A stretch of 64,000 nt of DNA from Yersinia massiliensis CCUG 53443 (lineage in GTDB: Bacteria > Pseudomonadota > Gammaproteobacteria > Enterobacterales > Enterobacteriaceae), in the NCBI RefSeq assembly GCF_000312485.1, contig NZ_HE997643.1, forward strand, positions 1,044,806-1,108,805. The letters are read 5' to 3'. A program made the translations under genes and the position numbers. Below the pieces are notes generated by a model. The model was not told where the DNA came from, did no database searches, and saw only the letters and a list, made by a program, of their open reading frames with translations. Positions 36,386 through 45,851 of the stretch are shown piece by piece (within the stretch, counting starts at the first letter, position 1; every line of letters starts with the position of its first letter).

Positions 36386-37564
36386 ATGTTCGATTTCTCC
36401 ACGCCGGTTGACCGTCATGGTACTTGGTGTACCCAGTGGGACTATATTGCTGACCGTTTTGGTGCGGCGGACTTACTGCCATTTACTATTTCTGATATGG
36501 ATTTCCCGACCGCTCCTGTGATTTTACAAGCACTCAACCAACGTATTGAGCACGGAGTATTGGGCTACAGCCGTTGGCAGCATGAAGATTTTCTGGGGGC
36601 TATTCGTCATTGGTATCAGCAACGCTTTGGTTGCCATATTGATACATCGATGGCGGTCTATGGGCCATCAGTGATTTACATGGTGGCCCAATTGATTCGC
36701 TGCTGGTCAGCACCTGGTGATTTTATTGTCACCCACACCCCCGCTTATGATGCTTTTTATAAGGTGATCCTCGGTAACCAGCGGCAACTACTCAGTTGCC
36801 CACTCCATAAAGTGGATAACCAATGGCAATGCGACATGGCCCATTTGGAGGCTCTATTAGCGCGGCCTCAAACCAAGGTGTTATTACTGTGTAGCCCACA
36901 CAACCCCACAGGTAAAGTGTGGACACCTGAAGAGTTGGTTCATATGTCAGAGTTGTGTGAACGCCATCAGGTGAAAGTGATCAGTGATGAGATACACATG
37001 GACATGACGTGGGGTAATCAACGGCATACGCCATGGAGTCAGGTAGGACAAACACCATGGGCCTTGCTAACGTCGGGGTCCAAGACATTTAATATTCCCG
37101 CATTAACTGGCGCTTATGGTTTTATCAGTGATACGGAAACCCGCGACACCTATAGCCAAATGTTGAAAGGTCGTGATGGCCTCTCTTCCCCCGCCGTATT
37201 AGCTATCGTGGCGCATATTGCCGCATATCAGCAAGGGGCTCATTGGTTAGACGAATTGCGCAGCTACCTGCAAGCCAACTTAGTTTATGTGGCACAGCGC
37301 TTAAATGAAGCCTTCCCAACATTGAATTGGCAACCACCGCAAGCGACCTATCTGGCATGGATTGATTTACGTCCACTGAATCTTGACGATCATCAGTTAC
37401 AAGAAGTGCTCATCGAAAAAGAGAAAGTGGCTATTATGCCGGGTTTCACCTATGGCGAAGAGGGTCGAGGCTTCTTACGGCTTAATGTTGGCTGCGCACG
37501 TAGTAAGGTAGAAGCTGGCATGGATAAACTCATTAACGGCATCCAGTTTTTACAGGGAAAATAG
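36386..37564 (+). CDS. malY: MalY cystathionine beta-lyase/aminotransferase-like protein
   Basis: The 392-residue PLP enzyme matches E. coli MalY, which has C-S lyase activity and separately inhibits MalT. The PLP-binding Lys is in the SGSKTFNIPALTGAYGF segment (SKTFN), with the Asp in SDEIHMD and the N-terminal DFSTPVDRHGTWCTQWD (first half DFSTPVDRHGT). It is the last gene of the malXY operon; a long AT-rich hairpin follows the stop. Confidence 0.94.
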   Translation: MFDFSTPVDRHGTWCTQWDYIADRFGAADLLPFTISDMDFPTAPVILQALNQRIEHGVLGYSRWQHEDFLGAIRHWYQQRFGCHIDTSMAVYGPSVIYMVAQLIRCWSAPGDFIVTHTPAYDAFYKVILGNQRQLLSCPLHKVDNQWQCDMAHLEALLARPQTKVLLLCSPHNPTGKVWTPEELVHMSELCERHQVKVISDEIHMDMTWGNQRHTPWSQVGQTPWALLTSGSKTFNIPALTGAYGFISDTETRDTYSQMLKGRDGLSSPAVLAIVAHIAAYQQGAHWLDELRSYLQANLVYVAQRLNEAFPTLNWQPPQATYLAWIDLRPLNLDDHQLQEVLIEKEKVAIMPGFTYGEEGRGFLRLNVGCARSKVEAGMDKLINGIQFLQGK

Positions 37565-37607
37565 CTGAATTCAGTTGGTAATAACTGTTTGTGCACCAAG
37601 TGAATAT

Positions 37608-37647
37608 ATTTAAAATGTAACCTCTCTTGGATGGGTTACATTTAAAT
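37608..37647 (+). terminator. AT-rich hairpin after malY
   Basis: ATTTAAAATGTAACC and GGTTACATTTAAAT form a 14-pair stem with one bulged A and an 11-base loop, about 45 bases beyond malY and just before the AT-rich pair. It may end the malXY transcript or fold in the leader of the next gene. Confidence 0.6.
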
Positions 37648-37663
37648 ATAGGAACAAGGATTT

Positions 37664-38215
37664 GTGCCTAGAATTGAAAACATGAATTTTATAACTGCAA
37701 GTTATGGTGATTTCATATTTCAACGTTTGAACTTTTCTATTGATGACCATGATTTTATTATTATTTTCTCGGAAGTGGTCATCTTAGAAAATGGAGAAAC
37801 ATCTAATTTTTCTAATGACGAACTGGGTTTTATCATTCCAAAAAATAGTTATGAAATAAAATTTGACCGAGCAGAAAATTTTCACAATGAACACTACTTT
37901 GAACTACCCGCAGAAAAATATAGTCAGCTTAATTATCAAAGTCTAATGAGATTAGGTGATGCATTAAATATTATAATTAGTAATCATTATAATAAATTTA
38001 TACCTCAGGTCTATTTATCTGTTGCTGTTAATACTAGGTTAAAACTATTTTATGACCGACTGTGTGAAAAAAGAAACTTCAATATACCCGTTGAAATCAA
38101 GACAAATATTGGCGAAGGAGGAAGAGGATATGCCATCAAAACACCTCGATTTTATGATACTTCAGCGAAAAATAGAGGGCATGAAACGTGCCAAAGCCGC
38201 TTTTGTCGCTGCTGA
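37664..38215 (+). CDS. AT-rich hypothetical gene between malY and add
   Basis: The predicted protein has 183 residues from a GTG start (an ATG at 37682 is an alternative); AAGGA lies just upstream. The N-terminal half is rich in Phe, Ile, Asn and Asp and looks beta-structured; the segment LKLFYDRLCEKRNF and a later EGGRGYAIKTPRF resemble the terminal part of GNAT-like or stress-type small enzymes, which I offer only as a hint. The gene is clearly more AT-rich than malY and add, which adjoin each other in E. coli, so it looks acquired. It overlaps the next frame by 86 bases. No function assigned. Confidence 0.6.
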   Translation: MPRIENMNFITASYGDFIFQRLNFSIDDHDFIIIFSEVVILENGETSNFSNDELGFIIPKNSYEIKFDRAENFHNEHYFELPAEKYSQLNYQSLMRLGDALNIIISNHYNKFIPQVYLSVAVNTRLKLFYDRLCEKRNFNIPVEIKTNIGEGGRGYAIKTPRFYDTSAKNRGHETCQSRFCRC

Positions 38216-38276
38216 AAAAAATGGCACGCTGAAAGTCGTCCGTGTCACTAACTCAAACTCACCACTGCCACACTGA
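38130..38276 (+). CDS. overlapping 48-aa basic protein with a strong ribosome site
   Basis: The ATG at 38130 has a textbook AAGGAGG eight bases upstream, inside the previous gene, so the pair is probably translationally coupled. The product of 48 residues begins with a charged helix (LQRKIEGMKRAKAAFVAAEKNG) and ends in a basic/polar tail. It is closed by a perfect hairpin. Overlapping small basic gene after a larger AT-rich one is the layout of many toxin-antitoxin and accessory pairs, but neither protein is one I recognise. Confidence 0.65.
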   Translation: MPSKHLDFMILQRKIEGMKRAKAAFVAAEKNGTLKVVRVTNSNSPLPH

Positions 38277-38283
38277 TTCTTCT

Positions 38284-38310
38284 CGCACCATTCCGTTGAT
38301 GAATGGTGCG
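38284..38310 (+). terminator. hairpin after the overlapping pair
   Basis: CGCACCATTC pairs perfectly with GAATGGTGCG around a seven-base loop, eight bases after the stop. There is no T-run, so function as a terminator is only likely. Confidence 0.6.
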
Positions 38311-38458
38311 CTATCTTGCTATCACCTCGTCACTCATCATTATGTGTGATGAAAATCATCTTTCTATGCAACTCGGTGGATATTTTCACTGATTTGTTTT
38401 TATAATGTTCCGCACTTTACCGACTAGAATCGATTCCCGATAAAAGTGAGTGCACATT

Positions 38459-39457
38459 ATGATTGATCCCCGCCAGCCCTTGACCGACATTCATCGCCAT
38501 CTTGATGGCAATATCCGTGCGCAAACCATTCTGGATTTGGGTCGCCAATTTAATCTCCCCTTACCTGCCAATGAACTTAGCGCCCTGCGCCCACATGTGC
38601 AAATCACCAAAACTGAACCCGATTTGATCAGTTTCCTGCAAAAGTTAGATTGGGGTGTCGCGGTATTAGGTTCGCTGGAAGCCTGTCGCCGTGTAGCTTA
38701 TGAGAATGTCGAAGATGCTGCCAATGCGGGCCTGCATTATGCCGAACTGCGCTTCTCACCCTTTTACATGGCCATGAAGCACCAATTACCCGTTGCCGGT
38801 GTCGTGGAAGCGGTAATTGACGGTATTACCGCCGGTTGTCGTGATTTTGATATTGATATTCGTTTGATCGGCATTCTCAGCCGCACATTTGGAGAGCAAG
38901 CCTGCCTGCAAGAACTTGATGGATTACTGGCACATCGTGACGGCATAACTGCGCTAGATCTGGCCGGTGATGAACTGGGTTTCCCCGGCGGTCTGTTCCT
39001 CAGCCACTTTAATCGTGCACGGGATGCGGGTTTACGTATCACCGTTCATGCGGGTGAAGCCGCCGGCCCTGAAAGTATCTGGCAGGCAATCCGTGAGCTC
39101 GGCGCAGAACGAATTGGTCATGGTGTCAAAGCAGTGGAAGATATTAAGCTGATGGATTATTTGGCTGAACACCGTATCGGTATCGAATCATGCCTGACGT
39201 CCAATATTCAAACCAGTACGGTCGCCTCATTAGCGACACATCCACTGGCCCTGTTCTTGCGCCACGGTGTTATCGCCTCAATCAATACCGATGATCCTGC
39301 GGTTCAAGGCATTGAAATTGGAAACGAATATCATGTTGCTGCACCTGCTGCGGGGCTAACGCCAGCAGAAATTCGTCAAGCGCAAGAAAATGGTCTGACT
39401 ATGGCCTTCCTTAGCGAATCTGAAAAGCAGGCTCTGCGCGATAAAGTCCTGGGATAG
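38459..39457 (+). CDS. add: adenosine deaminase
   Basis: Add deaminates adenosine and deoxyadenosine to inosine forms for purine salvage. The 332-residue protein matches E. coli Add: the zinc ligands in DIHRHLDGN at the start, [12 protein letters not shown] with the third His, ERIGHGVKA, and [11 protein letters not shown] with the catalytic Asp pair. The ATG at 38459 ([15 protein letters not shown]) reproduces the E. coli N-terminus; the longer start is rejected. A terminator follows. Confidence 0.96.
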   Translation: MIDPRQPLTDIHRHLDGNIRAQTILDLGRQFNLPLPANELSALRPHVQITKTEPDLISFLQKLDWGVAVLGSLEACRRVAYENVEDAANAGLHYAELRFSPFYMAMKHQLPVAGVVEAVIDGITAGCRDFDIDIRLIGILSRTFGEQACLQELDGLLAHRDGITALDLAGDELGFPGGLFLSHFNRARDAGLRITVHAGEAAGPESIWQAIRELGAERIGHGVKAVEDIKLMDYLAEHRIGIESCLTSNIQTSTVASLATHPLALFLRHGVIASINTDDPAVQGIEIGNEYHVAAPAAGLTPAEIRQAQENGLTMAFLSESEKQALRDKVLG

Positions 39458-39477
39458 TCAGTCACAACAGTCGACAT

Positions 39478-39513
39478 AAAAACGCCCGTATCTCAATCAG
39501 GTACGGGCGTTTT
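39478..39513 (+). terminator. terminator of add
   Basis: AAAACGCCCGTA pairs with TACGGGCGTTTT around an 11-base loop, ending in T residues; it also faces the convergent YfeH-like gene. Confidence 0.88.
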
Positions 39514-39584
39514 CCTATTTTGAACCTAATTTTCTATTTTGAATCCAATATTTTGACACTAAATCAATTGGCTATGACCGGAGT

Positions 39585-40619
39585 CTACTTCGTCTCGACG
39601 CTATCCCTTGAAGCCTGCTGTGCCGTCGACAGCGCCAGCTCGGAATTCTCGCGCGCCACCCTTTTGGCGTAACGTTGTGCTAATACCGCACAAACCATCA
39701 ATTGAACCTGATGGAATATCATCAATGGCAATACCATTACCCCGACTACAGAGGCGGGGAACAATACATTTGCCATCGGAATACCGTTAGCGAGACTTTT
39801 CTTCGATCCACAGAACACAATGGTGATTTCATCTGCCGTATTGAAGCCTAACCAACGTGCGGCCAACGTATTGACGACCAATACAACGGTGAGTAAAACC
39901 ATCGAACAAACCAATATCGCCAACAACGACCAACCATCAATTTGGTGCCAAATCCCTTGGACCACCGCTTCGCTGAAGGCAACATACACCACCAAAAGAA
40001 TGGATGACCGGTCAGTGATATTCACCAGTTTTTTATGGCGTTCAACCCATTTAGCAATCAACGGGCGTGATAGATGGCCGACAATGAATGGCACCATCAA
40101 TTGCATGACGATTGAACCAATGGCATGCAACGTATCTGTCTCCCCGCCTTGCGTCTGCATCAACATGCCCACCAAAATCGGGGACAGGAATACACCAAGG
40201 ATGCTCGATGCTGATGCACTACAGATTGCCGCCGCCACATTTCCCCCCGCCACGGAGGTATAAGCAATGGCGGATTGAACGGTGGCTGGTAAAGCACACA
40301 AGTAGAGAAAGCCCAGATACAGGGTTGGGGTTAACACACCGGGCACCAAAGCGTTCATCCCTAAACCCAGCAGCGGGAATAAGGCAAACGTACTGAGGAA
40401 GACCACTAAATGCAGTTTCCAATGCCCCATCCCCGAAACTATTGCTGCGCGAGATAACTTAGCACCGTGCATAAAGAACAATAATGCGATTGCCGCGGTC
40501 GTCAGGTGTTCAAACCACACTTTAACTTCCCCTTCGCACGGGAAGATTGACGCGATAATCACCACACAAATCAGGACTAATAAAAACGTATCTATCTTAA
40601 GACGTTGTAACCATGACAT
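39585..40619 (-). CDS. yfeH: YfeH-like transporter of the bile acid:sodium symporter (BASS) fold
   Basis: The 344-residue membrane protein strongly resembles E. coli YfeH, a putative BASS-fold carrier. Visible landmarks: LTTAAIALLFFMHGAKLSR (ends LTTAAIALLFF and HGAKLSR), LCALPATVQSAIAYTSVAGGNVAAAIC (the crossover motif; ends LCALPATVQSA and GGNVAAA), and FCGSKKSLANGIPMANVLFP (ends FCGSKKSLANG). Nine to ten spans fit. Substrate unknown; sodium coupling is inferred from the fold. In E. coli yfeH is elsewhere, so this is an insertion between add and ydgJ. Confidence 0.85.
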   Translation of the reverse strand: MSWLQRLKIDTFLLVLICVVIIASIFPCEGEVKVWFEHLTTAAIALLFFMHGAKLSRAAIVSGMGHWKLHLVVFLSTFALFPLLGLGMNALVPGVLTPTLYLGFLYLCALPATVQSAIAYTSVAGGNVAAAICSASASSILGVFLSPILVGMLMQTQGGETDTLHAIGSIVMQLMVPFIVGHLSRPLIAKWVERHKKLVNITDRSSILLVVYVAFSEAVVQGIWHQIDGWSLLAILVCSMVLLTVVLVVNTLAARWLGFNTADEITIVFCGSKKSLANGIPMANVLFPASVVGVMVLPLMIFHQVQLMVCAVLAQRYAKRVARENSELALSTAQQASRDSVETK

Positions 40620-40849
40620 GCCAAAGTGTTCCTCATTCCCTTCGTAGCTGGAGTTGTCATTCTTTTACTTAACGAGTAGCAAGCTGCTCAGACTGCTGGC
40701 AAACACCGATGACTCAGTCTAGAACGGTGAGGACAGGCAGAAGAGTAAAGCGTTCGCGCCATCAAGGATGATTTTACGGCGTCTTTACGATCTGCTTGTC
40801 TTCTCCGCAACGGGCACTTTTTCAACTATCTCAAGCTGCTTAGCTGCCC

Positions 40850-41899
40850 TTAATTTGCTGACGTGACGGGCAACGTTTTCTTCTGCTGATCAGAAGCGAT
40901 ACCCAACTCAATCAACTCCATTACTTTAATCGCTTCACTGGCCGGAACAGGGTTAACCGCATTGCCCAAAATAGCGTCACGGATACCGGCGTAATAAGCG
41001 GGATAATTACCCGGAATGGTCAATAATGGTTTCTCGGCAAGCACACCATCATGTGACAGTGTCACAATACCATCGCGCATGTCATAACCCCAATCTGCTT
41101 GCGGTAAGCGTTCACCCGCTTTCAGCCGATCTTCTTGTGGGTCTAAGCCGAACTTGATATAGCTCCCCTGCAAACCATGGACGATATAGCGCGCGGTTTC
41201 TGCTGCGGCGAGCACCGTCCCATGCAGCACGACCCGTTGCTCAGGATAGCTCAGCACCGCATGGAAATAATCAACCGACTGCGATCCGGGGCGGAGCATG
41301 CCTAAATCCACATTTAAGGTGTCTGGTAAACCAAACAGTTGCAGTGCTTGATCCAATAAATGCGGCCCTAAATCGTACCAGATGCCACTACCGGCACCGG
41401 CTTGTTCACGCCAGCGTTGGCGGATCTCCGGACGATAGCGGTCAAAGTGAGACTCAAAATAGACCACTTTCCCCAGCGCACCTTCCGCCAGCAGCGTTTT
41501 TAACGTTAGGAAATCACTGTCCCAGCGGCGATTGTGGAACACGGAAAGCAATAAGCCCGCATCATCTGCTTGGCGTTTCAGTTCATTTGCTTGTGACAGT
41601 GTCACGGTAAAAGGTTTATCAACGACCACATGTTTACCCGCTGCCAGTGCTTTTTGTGCTAACGGGAAATGAGTGTCATTGGGGGTGGGGATCACGATGA
41701 GGTCGATAGAGGGATCGTCAAATAACGCTTGTGGGTCTGAAACCACATTCATCGTTGGCCAGTCAGCATGGACTTTACTGGCATCACTGCTGGAAACACC
41801 TGCCAGTTCCAGCCCCGGAGTGCCCATAATCAGCGGCGCATGGAAGGTTTTGCTGGCGTAACCGTAGCCCAGTAGACCCACTTTAATTTTTTCGGCCAT
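40850..41899 (-). CDS. ydgJ: Gfo/Idh/MocA-family oxidoreductase YdgJ
   Basis: The 349-residue protein matches E. coli YdgJ: the Rossmann motif GLLGYGYASKTFH, VVDKPFTVTLSQA with the conserved Lys/Pro of the EKP-like motif, SVFHNRRWDSDFLTL and YDLGPHLLDQAL with a conserved His. It uses NAD(P) on an unknown sugar-like or cyclitol substrate. AGAGGAA upstream supports the ATG at 41899. In E. coli it lies beside add on the chromosome. Confidence 0.93.
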   Translation of the reverse strand: MAEKIKVGLLGYGYASKTFHAPLIMGTPGLELAGVSSSDASKVHADWPTMNVVSDPQALFDDPSIDLIVIPTPNDTHFPLAQKALAAGKHVVVDKPFTVTLSQANELKRQADDAGLLLSVFHNRRWDSDFLTLKTLLAEGALGKVVYFESHFDRYRPEIRQRWREQAGAGSGIWYDLGPHLLDQALQLFGLPDTLNVDLGMLRPGSQSVDYFHAVLSYPEQRVVLHGTVLAAAETARYIVHGLQGSYIKFGLDPQEDRLKAGERLPQADWGYDMRDGIVTLSHDGVLAEKPLLTIPGNYPAYYAGIRDAILGNAVNPVPASEAIKVMELIELGIASDQQKKTLPVTSAN

Positions 41900-42071
41900 T
41901 ATATTTCCTCTTGCCCGGAATCCCCGTTATCTTTCAAGGCGTAGTGATGTTTCCTACACCTTGAATTTTATGGGGGTTATTTTGTTATCTGATATCTCTC
42001 GATTAACCGATTTGACACCATGATGATTCCCGCGACAAGAGGTAATTTTTTACTGTGTGTGACTCGCAGGC

Positions 42072-43004
42072 TTAAACCCGCACTAGCGCCTCGGTATTAT
42101 CCCGCCATTCGGGCTGGCGCAGGCTGCGTTGTGGGTAGTTCGTTTCTATGCTGCGACGCCTGAAATCACTGGGGCTCACCCCTACACGCTTGCGGAAAAC
42201 ACGGGAAAAATAGAGTTGATCGTCATATCCAACGACACGGCCAATCGTGGCAATGGGTTCTTGGGTCGTTTGCAGTAATAACTTTGCACGGATAACGCGC
42301 TGATCTTCACGCCAACGCAGGATGTTAATCCCTACTTGTTCGCGGAACAGGTGCGCCAGCCGCGAGGGCGACAAACAGACATGCCGCGCAACTTCATCAA
42401 TACGCAACTCACCCGCCAGATTACCGGTAATAAACTGACATGCCTCAATGACGCGAGGGTCCATGATACGTTGCGGGCTAAGGGGGTCTTCTTCCATCGC
42501 ACGCAGCAGCAAACGCTCGAGCAAATTCATTCCCAGCTCTTCGCCAAAGCGCCGGCCAGATTTTTGTGTCTGTTCGATATTGGCAAACAGGCGATCAAAT
42601 TCCAGCAACAAATTATTATTCGGTAGGGATAAACGGCCGACTTCATGTGTTTTGCTGTGCCATTCCAGCCAGTCTGCCCAATACGCCCGTGGCCGGAAAT
42701 AAACCCAGCGGTGATACCAACAATCGCTGTTGGGTGAGCGGCCATAATAGTGCGGAGCTTTAGGGGGAAAAAGCAGTAAATCGCCGGGATTGCTGTAAAA
42801 CGTGTTTTCGCCATCAAAAATCTTACCCTGACCTTTAATGGTCAGATTCAGAATGTAGCCTTTCATGCCGCCCGGCCGGTCGATAAAGAAATCGAGTGGT
42901 CCGTCTGCCAGAATCGGGGTTAATCCCGCGACCAGGTAGGCGTTAAACGTATAGCCTGGCAACAATGGATTGGGTTGCGGTTCCTGAACCATTCGATGGT
43001 ACAT
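42072..43004 (-). CDS. araC: AraC, arabinose-responsive regulator
   Basis: The 310-residue protein aligns with E. coli Ara[20 protein letters not shown] at the N-terminal arm (ends [10 protein letters not shown] and VAGLTPI), [18 protein letters not shown] in the arabinose-binding cupin, and two HTHs at the C-end ([17 protein letters not shown] and [18 protein letters not shown]). Bound to arabinose it activates araBA and araFGH. GGAGG four bases before the ATG at 43004 supports the start. It ends the araFGH-araC run and may be transcribed with or after it. Confidence 0.94.
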   Translation of the reverse strand: MYHRMVQEPQPNPLLPGYTFNAYLVAGLTPILADGPLDFFIDRPGGMKGYILNLTIKGQGKIFDGENTFYSNPGDLLLFPPKAPHYYGRSPNSDCWYHRWVYFRPRAYWADWLEWHSKTHEVGRLSLPNNNLLLEFDRLFANIEQTQKSGRRFGEELGMNLLERLLLRAMEEDPLSPQRIMDPRVIEACQFITGNLAGELRIDEVARHVCLSPSRLAHLFREQVGINILRWREDQRVIRAKLLLQTTQEPIATIGRVVGYDDQLYFSRVFRKRVGVSPSDFRRRSIETNYPQRSLRQPEWRDNTEALVRV

Positions 43005-43153
43005 ATAGCCTCCTTGGAGCCCTACGCTGTTTTTGGTCTATAAACTCATCCTGCTTGTTTCAGTTTATCGGGCAGATTTCACGCCGCCCGATAGTCGTGA
43101 CAAAATTGTGAGCCAGAGAGTATTTTTTATGGATTTTTCTGTCGTCAGCGCGT

Positions 43154-44188
43154 TTATACCGTCCGCTTAGCGAGCTGTTTGTAACGGTCGAAGATCACTG
43201 CTGCCAGCAGAATCAAACCACGAACAACGTACTGGGAGAACGGTGAAATGTTCAGCAGGTTCATGGCATTTTCCACTGTACCGAGAATCAAGACACCGGC
43301 AATCACATAGGAAATCTTACCGATACCGCCTTTGAGTGATACCCCACCCAGCACACAGGCTGAAATAACAATCAGTTCATAGCCAATCGACGTCATCGGC
43401 TGGCCACTGGTCATACGCGAGGCCAAAATGATCCCTGCCGCGGCTGAGACTAATCCTGACAAGACAAAGATAATAATTTTGGTGCGCACAACCGGTACCC
43501 CAGCCAAACGTGCCGCATCTTCATTACCACCAATCGCCAAGGTATTACGGCCAAAAGTCGTTTTATTCAACAGAAAACCAAAGAGAGCCAGACAAGCGAT
43601 GGTTATCCAAATGGGCGCAGGCAAACCCAGCCAGTTGGTGTAGCCTAGCGCAAAGAAACGTTCGTCTTCGATACCCACGGCTTTACCATCAGAAATGATG
43701 TAGGCCAAGCCGCGGACAATCTGCATGGTAGCCAATGTGGTGATCAAGGCGTTGATCTTCAAACGCGCAATCACAAAACCGTTAATCAAGCCACAGGCGG
43801 CCCCCAGTAACAGACCTGCGCCCACACCCAGCCACAGGCTTTCACTCATATTTATCACGACAGCGGTAGTGACACCGGCGCATGCAATGACCGAGGCGAC
43901 GGATAAGTCAAAGTCACCGGATGCCAGACAGAACAACATCCCACAAGCCACCATCCCTGACATCGAGATAGCCAGCCCTAACCCTTTCATATTGATGAAG
44001 GAGCCAAAATTAGGCACAAAGATGATGCAGCCAATAAAGACCACCGCAAAGACCACCAGCATGCCGTAACTGTCCCAGATGCGAGATAAGCCTAAGCCGC
44101 CTTTAGCTGGCGCATCCTGTGGCGGTTGTGAGGGTGACGAATTTGATGCCGGATTCTTCTTATCAGAATTCAACGTAACGCTGGACAT
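43154..44188 (-). CDS. araH: L-arabinose ABC transporter permease AraH
   Basis: The 344-residue inner-membrane permease of the arabinose importer has about ten hydrophobic segments after a hydrophilic N-terminal tail of roughly 30 residues (Ser/Pro/Asn-rich, longer than in E. coli). The motif NEDAARLAGVPV with the EAA-like loop marks the ATPase contact, and GGVSLKGGIGK is typical of sugar ABC permeases. AAGGAG six bases upstream. araG ends 14 bases upstream, so the genes are co-transcribed. Confidence 0.94.
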   Translation of the reverse strand: MSSVTLNSDKKNPASNSSPSQPPQDAPAKGGLGLSRIWDSYGMLVVFAVVFIGCIIFVPNFGSFINMKGLGLAISMSGMVACGMLFCLASGDFDLSVASVIACAGVTTAVVINMSESLWLGVGAGLLLGAACGLINGFVIARLKINALITTLATMQIVRGLAYIISDGKAVGIEDERFFALGYTNWLGLPAPIWITIACLALFGFLLNKTTFGRNTLAIGGNEDAARLAGVPVVRTKIIIFVLSGLVSAAAGIILASRMTSGQPMTSIGYELIVISACVLGGVSLKGGIGKISYVIAGVLILGTVENAMNLLNISPFSQYVVRGLILLAAVIFDRYKQLAKRTV

Positions 44189-44202
44189 GGTTTACTCCTT
44201 AA

Positions 44203-45774
44203 TCAGGCAACCGCAGGCGCGGCATCAGTAGCAATATTCGGGGTGCGGAGCATCGCTAAACTTAGCGCTTGCTCTTCAGTGGCATAACCGTGGTCTAACT
44301 CGCCGGAAATCGCCCCTTCACGCATCACCACGATCCGGTCAGCCAGCCCGAGCACTTCGGGCAAATCACTGGAGGCAAACAACACGGCAATACCTTGCTT
44401 CGCCAGTTGATAAATAACGTTGTAAATTTCGTGCTTAGCCCCAACGTCGATGCCCCGTGTCGGTTCATCCAACAAGATCACTTTCATATCTTCGGATAAC
44501 CAACGGCCTAATATGGCTTTCTGCTGATTCCCCCCCGATAGATTCATAATCAACTGATGAGCACCTGGCGTTTTGATATTCAGTGACTCAATACGTAATG
44601 CCGCATTCTCCCGCTCCCAGCGGTTATTGATCAGACAACCCGCCGTCAATGTTTTGCGTCGAGCACTGATATTGATATTGTCTTGCACCGAATGGACGGG
44701 AATGATGCCGTCTGCTTTGCGATCTTCAGGGCACAGCATGATACCGGCCGTGATAGCGTCAATGGGCGATCGAATCGAGATGGGTTTGCCATCCAGTAAT
44801 ACCTGCCCACTGGTCAATTTTGTGCCGCCAAATACCCCTTTCAGTAACTCACTGCGACCCGCACCGACCAAACCAAACAGACCCACAATCTCGCCTTGAT
44901 GCACCGTCAGATTGATGGGGGATTTCACGCCAATGGCTTTGACGTCTTGTAATGTCAGGCGCGCAGCACCTCGCTCACGTGGCTGATAACCGTAGATATC
45001 GCCCAGATTACGCCCGACCATGGCTTGCACCAGCGAATCATTATTGACCTGAGCCATATCATCAAAAGTGCGTACATAGCGGCCATCTTTGAAGACGGTA
45101 ATGGCATCACTTAAGGCAAAAATCTCTTCCATCCGGTGGGATACATATAAAATGACCCGCCCTTCAGCGCGTAGCTCGCGGATCACTCTGAACAATTGTT
45201 CGATTTCACGCGCCGACAGCGAACTGGTCGGTTCATCAAAAGCAATAATTTTGGCATTTCGGGCCAGCGCTTTGGCAATTTCTACCATCTGCCATTGGCC
45301 AATAGAGAGATATTTCAGTGGCGTATCGGGATCAATATCCAATCCTAAATGTGCCAACTGTATGCTGGACTCATAACGCAGCAATTTGCGATCAACCATG
45401 CCCATTTTGGTGGGCAATTGACCCAAATAGATATTTTCAGCCACCGTCATTTCCGGAACCAAATGCAGCTCCTGATAGATGATAGCGACGCCGGCATCAA
45501 GCGCCTCAGTGGTATTGGTAAAATTAACCGTTTTGCCTTTAATGCGGATCTCGCCTTGCGTTGGCGTGTAATTGCCACTGAGAATTTTCAGCAAGGTGGA
45601 TTTACCCGCACCATTCTCACCCATCAGTGCGTGGATCTGGCCCGCCTGACACGTGAAACTAATATCATCCAGCGCTTGAACACCGGGGAAACTTTTTCCG
45701 ATGCCACAAAAGGCCAAATAAGGTGACTGCTCGGCTTCCAGCTCGGCTTGTAACGCAGAATGGAGTGCTGACAT
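44203..45774 (-). CDS. araG: L-arabinose ABC transporter ATP-binding protein AraG
   Basis: The 523-residue protein has two ABC domains as expected. Domain 1 carries Walker [10 protein letters not shown], signature [12 protein letters not shown] and Walker [12 protein letters not shown]; domain 2 has the degenerate Walker [11 protein letters not shown] but intact signature [11 protein letters not shown] and Walker [13 protein letters not shown]. Two such domains energise uptake by one AraH dimer. The N-terminus is about 15 residues longer than in E. coli. AAGGAAG lies before the ATG. A strong hairpin lies between it and araF. Confidence 0.95.
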   Translation of the reverse strand: MSALHSALQAELEAEQSPYLAFCGIGKSFPGVQALDDISFTCQAGQIHALMGENGAGKSTLLKILSGNYTPTQGEIRIKGKTVNFTNTTEALDAGVAIIYQELHLVPEMTVAENIYLGQLPTKMGMVDRKLLRYESSIQLAHLGLDIDPDTPLKYLSIGQWQMVEIAKALARNAKIIAFDEPTSSLSAREIEQLFRVIRELRAEGRVILYVSHRMEEIFALSDAITVFKDGRYVRTFDDMAQVNNDSLVQAMVGRNLGDIYGYQPRERGAARLTLQDVKAIGVKSPINLTVHQGEIVGLFGLVGAGRSELLKGVFGGTKLTSGQVLLDGKPISIRSPIDAITAGIMLCPEDRKADGIIPVHSVQDNINISARRKTLTAGCLINNRWERENAALRIESLNIKTPGAHQLIMNLSGGNQQKAILGRWLSEDMKVILLDEPTRGIDVGAKHEIYNVIYQLAKQGIAVLFASSDLPEVLGLADRIVVMREGAISGELDHGYATEEQALSLAMLRTPNIATDAAPAVA

Positions 45775-45800
45775 GATGGCTTCCTTATAAAGTGGGGTTG

Positions 45801-45831
45801 CACTGGGGGTAAGCCACGCCTACCCCCAGTG
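45801..45831 (-). other. strong intergenic hairpin between araF and araG
   Basis: CACTGGGGGTA (45801-45811) pairs perfectly with TACCCCCAGTG (45821-45831) around a nine-base loop. It has no T-run, so it is more likely to block 3' decay and raise araF mRNA levels over araGH, as with other binding-protein-first importer operons. Confidence 0.75.
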
Positions 45832-45851
45832 CGCCATTGCGCATAGCAGAA

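Noticed and set aside
40601-40614. possible second Ter site (GACGTTGTAACCAT)
   Set aside because: Only the GTTGTAAC part matches; the flanking Ter bases, including the critical G-C pair and the AAA run, do not, and it lies at the start of a coding region.
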